From Stappia sp. (GTDB lineage: Bacteria > Pseudomonadota > Alphaproteobacteria > Rhizobiales > Stappiaceae), in contig PBLF01000020.1 in assembly GCA_002722295.1 (NCBI GenBank), forward strand, positions 124,388 to 188,387: DNA of 64,000 nt, given 5' to 3'. Every line of letters begins with the position of its first letter. Position 1 is the first letter of the stretch. Made by a program: the position numbers and the translations under genes. Below the pieces are notes generated by a model. That model saw nothing but the letters and a program-made list of their open reading frames with translations, ran no database searches and had not been told where the DNA came from. Shown here in pieces: positions 1 through 7,564 of the stretch.

Positions 1-558
1 GATGCGTCCGCCCTGCATGGACAGGATGAAGAGCACGCGGGTGTCGCGGTCGATCGCCCGAGCCTCGGCGATGGCGTCGTCGAGGCTCTTCCCGGCCTTT
101 TCGGCAAGGGGCGCGGCCTTTTCCGGAACGCCGAGCGCCTTGCCGACCGCCTCGATCTTTGCCACGACCGCGTCACGGGTGAAACCGTTGGGAATGGTCG
201 CGACCGGAACTCCGGCGCGGGCGAGAACGTCCAGCGCCTGAGGAGGTCCGCTGCCCTCGATGGTGAGAATGCCGTCGGGCTTCACCGACAGAACGCCTTC
301 CGGGGCAAGGGCACGCATGTAGCCGACGTCCGGCAGGTCCGTCGCCGCCTCCGGGAAGGAACTGGTGGTGTCGCGGGCGACGAGCCGGTCCTGCTCGCCG
401 AGATCGTAGACGATCTCGGTCACGTCGCCACCGATGGAGACGATCCGTTGTGCGCCGGAAAGATCGCCATCGGCGACCGCCGGATGAGCGGCGGCGAGAA
501 AGGTGAGGGCGGCACCGGCAAGGGGCGCCAGGGCGCGGGTTGAGGAAAAGAACCGCAT
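1..558 (-). CDS. hmuT: Haem ABC transporter periplasmic binding protein, partial (cut by window edge)
   Basis: Reads leftward from ATG 556-558, with AAGGA seven bases upstream, and runs off the window after about 185 residues. A signal peptide ends near residue 27 (LTFLAAAHPAVA). It is followed by the class III binding-protein opening QRIVSIGGDVTEIVYDLGE, and later by PEGVLSVKPDGIL and a GSGPPQALDVLARAGVPV stretch typical of haemin-binding HmuT/ShuT. By family knowledge it carries haem from the TonB receptor to the HmuUV permease/ATPase, which should lie beyond position 1. It is 96 bases downstream of hmuS on the same strand, matching the hmuSTUV order of rhizobia. The C-terminal part is not visible. 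Confidence 0.88.
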   Translation of the reverse strand, partial: MRFFSSTRALAPLAGAALTFLAAAHPAVADGDLSGAQRIVSIGGDVTEIVYDLGEQDRLVARDTTSSFPEAATDLPDVGYMRALAPEGVLSVKPDGILTIEGSGPPQALDVLARAGVPVATIPNGFTRDAVVAKIEAVGKALGVPEKAAPLAEKAGKSLDDAIAEARAIDRDTRVLFILSMQGGRI

Positions 559-654
559 TCGAAATTCCTTCATGCTCCGGCCCCGCGACGCGCGCTGGCG
601 AAACAGATCGCGGCAGGGCCGGAAAAGACGACGTTCGTGGCGTGGTCGACCGGG

Positions 655-1728
655 TCAGGCCGGTTCGAGAACGGTTTCGTTCTCGGTCGCGCGGGGCAGC
701 TCCTCGACGAGGGTGCGCCATTCGGGCAACTCGTCGAGGCCTTCCTTGCGCTCTCCGAAGAACTGGATGACCAGCGTGCCATCGGCGTCATAGGCCTCGA
801 TGGAGGTCACATGGCCCGCGTCGCAGGGCTTGCGAACCGCCCAGACCTCGACGATGTGGTCGGTGCGAAGGTGCAGGTGAAAGCCCGGATCCATGATGTT
901 GATCCAGGGGCCCATGGCCGCGATCCTGGAGACCGGCCCGGTGTGGATCTGGATGCAGCCGCGGCTGCCGACGAAGCACATGATCGGCACGGCCGTTTCC
1001 GCCGCCTTGTGCAGCATGGTCACGACGGCATCGGACTGCAGCTTCCAGGCGCGCTCCTCGCCGGTCATGGCCAGGGCATCGAGACGATGGAGCTCGAGCT
1101 CGCGCAGCATGCCGTGGAACTGATGCGTGTCGGTCATGGCCTGCCAGCGCTCACGCAGCTCCGGGGCCTTGGAGGGATCGGCCGGCGTCCGCTCTGCCTT
1201 TTCCGCCGGAACCGCGGCGGGCGACAGGACCGGCGCCTGGTCACCGGCGACCAGGCTTTCGACCAGCGCATCCCACGCCGCCATGTCCGTGGCCTCGCGG
1301 GTATGGATCTTGTGCACGGCGTCGCCGTGCTTATCGAAGAACTGAAGGCTCTTCTTCACCGAGCCGTCTTCAGCCGTCTTCTCGACCGCAAAGCCATGCT
1401 TCCAGACAGCGGGGAACATGCGGGTGTCGATCTGCGCGCCAAGCATCATCGCCGCGCCCTTGCCGGGGATGAAGCGGTCGTAGACGCCCGGCTTCTCGTG
1501 CACGGCGCTTTCGTTGCGGGTGAGCGCCAGCACTTCACCCACGTCGGCCAGGCCCTTGAAGATCTCGTCGAAGCGAACCTCGATTCGACGTGCGCCCAGT
1601 CCGCATTCCGCGGCCACGAGGTCGGCCTCGCTCACCTCAAGGGTGTTGGCAAGATCGCGCTCGCGCATCTTCGGGTTTTCGCGGCGCATCCGCCTGATCT
1701 TCTCGAAGTCGGTCGTCGGTGTGGTCAT
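655..1728 (-). CDS. hmuS: Haemin-degrading factor HmuS
   Basis: A 357-residue cytoplasmic protein of the HmuS/ChuS/PhuS family, which binds haem released by the ABC importer and degrades it or passes it on. Diagnostic segments are ESAVHEKPGVYDRF near residue 75, SRGCIQIHTGPV near 255 and NIMDPGFHLHLR near 275. The protein has the family's two repeated halves and the normal length of about 350. ATG 1728 is preceded by GAGGTGA at good spacing. It starts the minus-strand haem operon, divergent from the TonB receptor gene, and its promoter must share the 333-base intergenic region with iron-responsive boxes. No defects are seen. Confidence 0.93.
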   Translation of the reverse strand: MTTPTTDFEKIRRMRRENPKMRERDLANTLEVSEADLVAAECGLGARRIEVRFDEIFKGLADVGEVLALTRNESAVHEKPGVYDRFIPGKGAAMMLGAQIDTRMFPAVWKHGFAVEKTAEDGSVKKSLQFFDKHGDAVHKIHTREATDMAAWDALVESLVAGDQAPVLSPAAVPAEKAERTPADPSKAPELRERWQAMTDTHQFHGMLRELELHRLDALAMTGEERAWKLQSDAVVTMLHKAAETAVPIMCFVGSRGCIQIHTGPVSRIAAMGPWINIMDPGFHLHLRTDHIVEVWAVRKPCDAGHVTSIEAYDADGTLVIQFFGERKEGLDELPEWRTLVEELPRATENETVLEPA

Positions 1729-1932
1729 CAGGTCACCTCATTCGGCGCGAGGCCGCGAAACCGGCCCGGTCGCCTAAGCGGAACACGGGTACCAGCGCGG
1801 ATGGCGCGAAACTCAAATGGTTCCGATCCTTCGCTGGCGTTCGCCGGGTGCCGTCGTTTCAGGCTTGGCGGGCGAGTGTCGCTGGCTAGCGGGCCGGAGG
1901 CTGTGGACGAGATCGAACTAACGATCTGTTAC

Positions 1933-1986
1933 TTGACTGAATAACTCATGTTTTGTATCGGGTTCAATACCTGAGTTGAGGTCTCA
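1933..1986 (+). promoter_or_regulatory. hmuR promoter with two iron-responsive (IRO/RirA-type) boxes
   Basis: TTGACT (1933-1938), a 17-base spacer and TATCGG (1956-1961) form a plausible sigma-70 promoter facing hmuR. Two exact TGA-N9-TCA motifs lie on it: 1934-1948 overlaps the -35 box and 1972-1986 sits just past the expected transcription start. TGA-N9-TCA is the published IRO box bound by RirA in rhizobia. The second box lies inside a symmetrical AGTTGAG-GT-CTCAACT element (1974-1989) followed by a T-run, so it could also form a short terminator-like hairpin. The rest of 1729-2061 shows no gene. Repression by iron is inferred. Confidence 0.6.
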
Positions 1987-2061
1987 ACTTTTTTCAACAA
2001 TCCGAAAGCAAGCAAGCGCACGCCAGCTAGCGAACGACAGAATGTGCGGAGATACAGGGGA

Positions 2062-4269
2062 ATGGGTGTCGTGAGCTCAAGTGGAAGCAGCGTCCTGGCG
2101 GGGCGTCTTGCTCTGCTGTCCGGTGGAATTGCGCTAGGTGTTTTCATGGCGGCGGGTGCCGCCTACGCCCAGCAGGCAGACCGGACGGAAGTGGCGGGTG
2201 AAGACCGGAACGATGATGCGGACCAGGCATCCGGGAATTCAACGCTTCTCGACCGTGTCGTGATCGGCGCGGGCCTTGAGAAGGTCGCGATCGACACGCC
2301 GCAGGCGGTGACCGTTCTCGACCAGGAGGCGATCGACGCCGAGCAGCCGATGACGATCGGCGAGATTTTCCGGCAGGTTCCGGGTGTTACCGTGGTCGGC
2401 TCCGACCGCGTGGCGGGCCAGTCCTTCAACATTCGCGGCATCGGCGACCTCACCTCGGCCGACGAATCGAAGATCATCGTGAGTGTCGACGGCGCGGTGA
2501 AGTTCTACGAGCAGTACCGCGTCGGCTCCTTCTTCTCCGATCCCGAGCTCTACAAGCGTGTCGAGGTCCTGCGCGGGCCGGCGTCCTCCACGCTCTATGG
2601 CGCCGGCGCGATCGGCGGTGTGGTGAATTTCACCACCAAGGATGCCTCGGACCTGCTGGCGGACGGCCAGACGGGCGCCGTGCGCCTGAAGACCATGTAT
2701 GATTCCAACAAGGCCGGCGTGCTTGCGTCCCTGACCGCCGCCTATGCCTTTTCCGAGCAGACCGAAGTCCTTCTGAACGGCAACTTCCGCCGCTCGAACG
2801 ACTATGACGCCGGCGGCGGCATCGAGGTCTCCGGCTCCGCGTTCAAGTCCTTCTCCGGTCTTGCCAAGGTCACGCACCGCTTCGGCGTCAACAACGAGCA
2901 GGTGCTGCGGCTCTCCTACGAGCGCTGGCAGAGCAACGACAACGACACCGACTATTCGCAGACGGGCACCTTCCCGGTCTTCGGCACGATCGACCGCGAC
3001 ATCACCGACCAGACGGCGGTTCTCTCCTACGAGAACCCGGCGAGCGACAATCCCTGGCTCGACCTCAAGATCAATCTCTCGGTCTCCGACACCCAGGTCT
3101 GGCAGGGCAACGCGTCCGCGCCGATCCTGAGCCCGCTCTTCGCCGACAGCGACTACGGCTACCGGACCTACGCCGCGCGCGTCGAGAACACCTTCGAGTG
3201 GACGGGCGAGAGCTACACAAATCACCTGACCGTCGGTGCGCAGGGCTCCTATCAGGAGCGCACGGCGACCACGACGATGGGACCGGCTTCCTTCCATCCG
3301 GAAGGAACGGACACCAAGTTCGGTGTCTTCTTCCAGAACGAATTCACCTGGAACGACCGCCTGACGATCATTCCGGGCGCGCGCGTCGACTTCATCACGC
3401 TTGATCCCGCGAACGGGATCGTCGGAGCCAGCACCCGGAACGAGACCGCGTTCTCCCCCAAGCTTGCAGCCATGTACAAGCTGAACGAGACCTTCTCGCT
3501 GTTCGGGTCGGTGGCTCACACCGAACGCGTTCCCACGCTTGACGAACTGTTCTCCTCCAACGCCCCCAATGGCGACTACCCCGGCGGGCGCACGATGAGC
3601 CTGGGCCTCCAGAAGGAGACGTCCAACGCGGTCGAGGCCGGTTTCGCGATTTCCGGATACGATCTGGTGCGCGACGGCGACAGCCTGCAGCTCAAGACCA
3701 CGGCGTTCTTCAACGACCTGCGCGACATGATCGTGCCGAACCCGAACACCGGGCTGCCGACGCCGGTCACCTACTACCAGAACGTCACGCACGCGCAGAT
3801 CTACGGTGTCGAGGTCGAGGCCGCCTATGACGCGGACTATGCCTTCGCCAGCCTGGCGTACAGCCACGTTCACGGCGAGGACAAGTCGACGGGCGCGACG
3901 CTGAACACGATCCCGGCCGACACCCTGGCCATGACGCTCGGCGCCAAGATCCCGCAGTACGACCTTGCCGTCGGCTGGCGCGGCCTGTTCGCCGGGTCGA
4001 TTTCCACCGGTGCGACGCCCGGCCCCTTCGCGGGCTACGCGGTGCATGACCTCTTCGCCGACTGGAAGCCGGACGAGGGCACGCTCGCGGGCCTGGAATT
4101 CCGGGCCTCCGTCGAGAACCTCTTCGACAAGCGGTACCAAAACAATCTGGCCGGCGACGACGGCAAGGGGCGGACGTTCAAGCTGACCCTCGCCAAGACG
4201 ATCGGCTGGGGAACCTCAGGGAGCCTGCAATGGGACGACGCATTGAACTGGCGGCGGCGGTGGTGTTGA
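2062..4269 (+). CDS. hmuR: TonB-dependent outer-membrane receptor, haem/hemoglobin type
   Basis: A 735-residue TonB-dependent receptor. A signal peptide ends at AAGAAYAQQ; then come a plug domain (IDTPQAVTVLDQEAI, IGEIFRQVPGVTVVG, VEVLRGPASSTLYGAGAIGG) and a 22-strand barrel ending in SVENLFDKRYQNNL. The likely TonB box is TLLDRVVIG. Assignment to haem rests on the hmuS/hmuT neighbours and on the hemoglobin-receptor family resemblance. However, the FRAP/NPNL haem motif region reads TERVPTLDELF...GLQKETSNAVEAGF, so it is divergent. ATG 2062 is chosen over GTG 2044 because the signal peptide is better formed from there. The 3' end overlaps the next gene by 40 bases. Other porphyrin or siderophore ligands are possible. 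Confidence 0.82.
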   Translation: MGVVSSSGSSVLAGRLALLSGGIALGVFMAAGAAYAQQADRTEVAGEDRNDDADQASGNSTLLDRVVIGAGLEKVAIDTPQAVTVLDQEAIDAEQPMTIGEIFRQVPGVTVVGSDRVAGQSFNIRGIGDLTSADESKIIVSVDGAVKFYEQYRVGSFFSDPELYKRVEVLRGPASSTLYGAGAIGGVVNFTTKDASDLLADGQTGAVRLKTMYDSNKAGVLASLTAAYAFSEQTEVLLNGNFRRSNDYDAGGGIEVSGSAFKSFSGLAKVTHRFGVNNEQVLRLSYERWQSNDNDTDYSQTGTFPVFGTIDRDITDQTAVLSYENPASDNPWLDLKINLSVSDTQVWQGNASAPILSPLFADSDYGYRTYAARVENTFEWTGESYTNHLTVGAQGSYQERTATTTMGPASFHPEGTDTKFGVFFQNEFTWNDRLTIIPGARVDFITLDPANGIVGASTRNETAFSPKLAAMYKLNETFSLFGSVAHTERVPTLDELFSSNAPNGDYPGGRTMSLGLQKETSNAVEAGFAISGYDLVRDGDSLQLKTTAFFNDLRDMIVPNPNTGLPTPVTYYQNVTHAQIYGVEVEAAYDADYAFASLAYSHVHGEDKSTGATLNTIPADTLAMTLGAKIPQYDLAVGWRGLFAGSISTGATPGPFAGYAVHDLFADWKPDEGTLAGLEFRASVENLFDKRYQNNLAGDDGKGRTFKLTLAKTIGWGTSGSLQWDDALNWRRRWC

Positions 4270-4685
4270 CCCTCGTCGCGGCCTGGTCGGGAACGGCAAG
4301 GGCGCAGGAGGCGGCGGAGGCCGCCTCCGGTGCCACGGCGAACGGGCTGGCGATCGAGCTCAACACGCTCGCGGCGACCTCCTCGGGCGGTTGCCGTCTG
4401 ACATTCGTCGTCTCCAACCGCACCGGCGCCGAGGTGCCACAGCCGCGTTACGAGTTCGTCCTGTTCAACAAGGACGGGCTCGTCGACCGGCTGACCACCT
4501 TCGACTTCGGCGCCCTTGCCGAAGGCAAGACCTCGGTGCGTCAGTTCGACCTCGCAGGCGTTTCCTGCGACGGCCTCGGCCGCATCCTGGTCAATGGTCC
4601 GGCCCAGTGCGGAGACGGATCGGCTCCCCATTGTTCGGCCCGGCTCGAGCTTGCCAGCCGCGCCGACATTTCCCTCGTGCAGTAG
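4230..4685 (+). CDS. Small secreted protein between TonB receptor and exbB, function unknown
   Basis: A 151-residue protein with a clear signal peptide (AAVVLTLVAAWSGTARAQ) and a mature part with predicted beta character and three to four cysteines (GGCRLTF, VSCDGLGR, PAQCGDGSAPHC) that could form disulfides in the periplasm. The start overlaps the receptor's 3' end by 40 bases and has AGGGAG upstream, so the two are translationally linked, and exbB follows after 9 bases. I do not recognise a domain. Its position inside the TonB energising operon suggests an accessory role in uptake or in TonB-ExbBD assembly, but that is inference only. Confidence 0.75.
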   Translation: MGRRIELAAAVVLTLVAAWSGTARAQEAAEAASGATANGLAIELNTLAATSSGGCRLTFVVSNRTGAEVPQPRYEFVLFNKDGLVDRLTTFDFGALAEGKTSVRQFDLAGVSCDGLGRILVNGPAQCGDGSAPHCSARLELASRADISLVQ

Positions 4686-4694
4686 GAGCGCGAC

Positions 4695-5429
4695 ATGCCG
4701 TTTTCCGACCTCGTGGCCCAGGTCACCGACTTTCTCGTGCTCGGTGGCCCGGTCGTCAGCCTGATCGGCGCCCTGTCCGTCGTGGCGCTGGCCATCATCC
4801 TCATCAAGCTGGTGCAGTTCCTCATCGAGGGCGTGGGGCGCAGGGGAGCGGCCGAGCGTTCCGTGGGGCTTTGGGTGCATGGCCGACACATCGAGGCGCG
4901 TCAGCTTCTCGCAGGCGCGCGCGGACCGACCGGCCAGGCGGTCTCAGCGACCATGTCGGCGGCCGGCGAGCATGGTGCCGACAAGGCGTGGATCGAGGAC
5001 GAGGTGGCGCGTATCGCCACCATCCGCCTGCACCGTCTCGGACGCGGCATCCGCGCACTCGACACCATCGGGCAGCTTGCGCCGCTGCTTGGCCTGTTCG
5101 GCACGGTGCTGGGCATGATCGAGGCGTTCCAGAAGCTTCAGGGGGCCGGAAATGCGGTCGATCCCTCGCTGCTCGCGGGCGGTATCTGGGTCGCGCTTCT
5201 CACCACGGCGGCGGGCCTCGCGCTCGCCATGCCGGTTTCGCTTGTCGTGACCTTCTTCGAGGGTCTGATCGAGAATGAGCGGGTGGCGATCGAGACGCTG
5301 TCCTCGGCCGTGATCCTCGAGGCGACGCGCAATCCGGCCGAAGTCGAGGCGGACATGGCGTCCATCGCCGGGCGTGAGGACATGGCTGATCAGGTGCAGC
5401 CGGTAAAGCGGGTCGCCCATGCGTATTGA
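4695..5429 (+). CDS. exbB: TonB-system proton channel subunit ExbB
   Basis: A 244-residue MotA/TolQ/ExbB-family inner-membrane protein. The first TM helix is near residues 15-40 (LIGALSVVALAIILIKLVQFL). The conserved C-terminal pair of helices contains LAPLLGLFGTVLGMIEAFQ and LLTTAAGLALAMPVSLVVTF, which line the pentameric pore. GTAGGAG precedes ATG 4695. It overlaps exbD by 11 bases. With ExbD and TonB it turns the proton gradient into motion that drives the receptor. Its length is normal. Confidence 0.93.
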   Translation: MPFSDLVAQVTDFLVLGGPVVSLIGALSVVALAIILIKLVQFLIEGVGRRGAAERSVGLWVHGRHIEARQLLAGARGPTGQAVSATMSAAGEHGADKAWIEDEVARIATIRLHRLGRGIRALDTIGQLAPLLGLFGTVLGMIEAFQKLQGAGNAVDPSLLAGGIWVALLTTAAGLALAMPVSLVVTFFEGLIENERVAIETLSSAVILEATRNPAEVEADMASIAGREDMADQVQPVKRVAHAY

Positions 5430-5802
5430 CATGCCGCGTCCGGCGCGCCGAAGGGTGTCGCTGACGTCGCTGATCGACGTGATCTTCCTGCTTCTGCTCT
5501 TCTTCATGCTCTCGTCGACCTTCACGCGCTTCAACAGCGTGGAGCTCTCGGCTCCGGGAAGCGGTGGCGGGTCGGCGGCAAGGCCGGATGTGTTCGCCAC
5601 CGTCGATGCCGAAGGGCTTTCGATCAACGGGGAGCGCATTCCCGATCCGGACGTGGGCAGGGTGATGGTCGAAGCACTGCTGCAGAGTGGCGCGACGTCC
5701 GCGCTTCTGGTGCCGCGTGAGGGCGCGACGGCGCAGAACCTCGTCTCGGCGCTGGAGATGATGCGGGCAGGCGGACGGCTCAAGGTCGTTCTGGCGAGAT
5801 AA
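5419..5802 (+). CDS. exbD: TonB-system subunit ExbD, canonical copy
   Basis: A 127-residue protein with one N-terminal TM helix (SLTSLIDVIFLLLLFFML) and a periplasmic domain. The Asp in LIDVIF corresponds to Asp25 of E. coli ExbD, the protonatable residue required for energy transduction. It is normal in size for the family and overlaps exbB by 11 bases. A second, longer ExbD-like gene follows after 4 bases and lacks this Asp, so the two products may pair within one complex. Confidence 0.93.
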   Translation: MRIDMPRPARRRVSLTSLIDVIFLLLLFFMLSSTFTRFNSVELSAPGSGGGSAARPDVFATVDAEGLSINGERIPDPDVGRVMVEALLQSGATSALLVPREGATAQNLVSALEMMRAGGRLKVVLAR

Positions 5803-5806
5803 GATT

Positions 5807-6415
5807 ATGATCAGACTTCCAAATCCGGTCGAGAAGCGTAAGGCGGAAAGCACGATTTCGCTGATCAACGTCGTGTTCCTGATGTTGATCTTCTTCCTGA
5901 TCGCCGGGCAGCTTTCGCCGCCGGTCGACCCGGAAGTGGAACTCGTGCGCACCGAGCAGGCGCCGCCGCTGCCTCCTCCCGATGCTCTTTTCGTGAGCGC
6001 CGAGGGAGAGTTGCGTTATCGCGGCAACGCGATCACGCCCGAGGCCTACATGGTGCTGAGGCGCCAGGAGGCCGAGCGCGAGGCTGACAATACGCCCGCC
6101 GAGCCGGCCGATCCGGCTCCGGCAACGGTCACGCCCGAAGAGGGCGGTGAGACGGTCTCCGGCCCCGCGCCGCGTGACGGTCCGCCTGTCATGCTGGCCG
6201 CCGACCGCAATCTCGCCGCCGACCGGCTGCTGGAGGTTGTCGACGGGCTCTACAGGCTCGGGGCGGCAAAGGTGTCGCTTGTCACCACGGGGCAGGAGGA
6301 GAACGTGGAGCCGGGGGCGGAGACCACGGAGAATGCGGCCACCGAAGACGATGCGGACGGCGTGGCCGTTCCGTCTGGCGCCGCTGCTCCGGCAACAGCG
6401 GGAGCCGAGCAATGA
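5807..6415 (+). CDS. Second ExbD-like protein with Asp-to-Asn change in the TM helix
   Basis: A 202-residue ExbD/TolR-family protein, longer than usual because of an insert rich in Glu, Pro and Ala around residues 85-125 and a low-complexity acidic C-terminus. The TM helix reads TISLINVVFLMLIFFLIAG. Where the neighbouring ExbD has LIDVIF, this one has LINVVF, so the essential Asp is replaced by Asn. The rest of the ExbD fold remains recognisable (VDGLYRLGAAKVSLVT). ATG 5807 follows exbD by 4 bases, and the 3' end overlaps tonB by ATGA. It is likely a structural partner rather than a proton carrier. Confidence 0.85.
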   Translation: MIRLPNPVEKRKAESTISLINVVFLMLIFFLIAGQLSPPVDPEVELVRTEQAPPLPPPDALFVSAEGELRYRGNAITPEAYMVLRRQEAEREADNTPAEPADPAPATVTPEEGGETVSGPAPRDGPPVMLAADRNLAADRLLEVVDGLYRLGAAKVSLVTTGQEENVEPGAETTENAATEDDADGVAVPSGAAAPATAGAEQ

Positions 6416-7512
6416 AGCTTCGCACCTGGCATCTGGCGGTGGCGCTCAGCGCGTCCCTTGCCCTGCACGCGGGCGCCGCCGGCGTGTATCTTTCGGGCAG
6501 CGAACCGGCCCTGATGACCGGCGGCAGCCCGGCCATGTCGGCTGAGATCGGCGAGGTTTTCGCCGACGTCATCCAGGCCGGCACCTCGCAAGAGGGGGAA
6601 GAGGTCACCGAGACGGAAGTTCAGCAGGTGATCGAGCCCGTCGACGCGCCCGAAGCGGATGAGGCGGTCGAGGAATCGACCGCGCTCGAGGAGTCCGTTT
6701 CGCCCGAGGCCACGGATCCGACCGAGGTTCCCGTTCTTGAAACGGCGACCGAAGTCTCCACCGCCGAAGCCACCGAAACACCGGTGGAAGCCCCGGAAAC
6801 CGTGCAGGCACCCGCCGCCACGGATGCCGAGCCGGTCGAAACGGTTGCGGCCAAGGGGCCGGAGCTGTCGTCCTCGGCTCCTGCCGAGGTCGCCTATGCC
6901 GTGGCGGCACCCGTCGAAACGGCGCGCGCCGAGGACACAAGCGAGGCAAAGAAGCCCGAGACCGCGGTCGCGAAGCCCGTGACGAGCGAGGATGTCGTTG
7001 AAGCGGATACCCCGCAGGCCGTGCCGATGCCGCGCGGCCGGCCCAAGGATCTCAAGATTGCCGAGGTGAAGCGCGAGGCTCCGGCTCGTAAGGCCAAGAC
7101 GGTCAACCGGCAGAAGAAAGCCCCGGCACGGGCCCGCAAAAGCGGCGGCTCGCAGGGGGCCGGCGGTCGCGCCAAGGCGACCGCTCAGGCCGGTGGTGCG
7201 AAGCGCAGGACGGCTCGCGTCGAAGCCGGTAACGCAAGTGTTTCCAATTATCAGGGGCAGGTCTTGCGCCGGTTGCAGAGGGCCAGGCGGAGCGTTCGGG
7301 ATCTGCGTCACGCCAATCGGGATGCGCATGTGAGGTTCGTCGTCACATCATCCGGTGGCGTCAGCTCGATAAAGCTTGTCCGCAGCTCCGGAAACGGACG
7401 CTTCGATTCCGCCGCCTTGTCGCTCGTGCGTCGTGCCGCGCCGTTCCCGCCGATCCCGCCCGCACTCGGGCGCCGCTCCATGCCCTTCACCGTGCCGATC
7501 GGGGTCAAGTGA
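6412..7512 (+). CDS. tonB: TonB energy transducer
   Basis: A 366-residue protein with an N-terminal signal anchor (HLAVALSASLALHAGAAGVYL). A very long Glu/Pro/Ala/Thr/Val-rich spacer of about 170 residues follows, then a Lys/Arg-rich stretch (KREAPARKAKTVNRQKKAPA). The C-terminal TonB domain begins near NYQGQVLRRLQ and contains HVRFVVTSSGGVSSIKLVRS. It overlaps the second exbD by four bases, closing the receptor-small protein-exbB-exbD-exbD-tonB operon. The acidic-then-basic spacer is unusual in composition but fits a rod that spans the periplasm. Confidence 0.9.
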   Translation: MKLRTWHLAVALSASLALHAGAAGVYLSGSEPALMTGGSPAMSAEIGEVFADVIQAGTSQEGEEVTETEVQQVIEPVDAPEADEAVEESTALEESVSPEATDPTEVPVLETATEVSTAEATETPVEAPETVQAPAATDAEPVETVAAKGPELSSSAPAEVAYAVAAPVETARAEDTSEAKKPETAVAKPVTSEDVVEADTPQAVPMPRGRPKDLKIAEVKREAPARKAKTVNRQKKAPARARKSGGSQGAGGRAKATAQAGGAKRRTARVEAGNASVSNYQGQVLRRLQRARRSVRDLRHANRDAHVRFVVTSSGGVSSIKLVRSSGNGRFDSAALSLVRRAAPFPPIPPALGRRSMPFTVPIGVK

Positions 7513-7548
7513 CGTCTGGCCGGCGGTCGCATGGGGGGCGTGGGACCT

Positions 7549-7564
7549 CGGACTGATCAGTCCG
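7549..7564. terminator. 16-bp perfect palindrome between convergent tonB and DUF2254 genes
   Basis: CGGACTGATCAGTCCG is a perfect 16-bp palindrome overlapping the stop codon of the minus-strand gene. It is too short-looped for a classic intrinsic terminator and has no T-tail, so the terminator call is weak. It may act as an mRNA end hairpin for either convergent transcript or be a protein-binding site. Confidence 0.3.

Noticed and set aside
1974..1994. Intrinsic terminator in the hmuR leader
   Set aside because: AGTTGA-GGTC-TCAACT followed by T-residues can be drawn, but the stem is only 6 bp and AT-rich. The symmetry is better explained as the iron-responsive operator.
2239..4140. 633-codon minus-strand open frame opposite the TonB receptor
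   Set aside because: Antisense shadow of the receptor gene; low-complexity Arg/Gly/Val composition.
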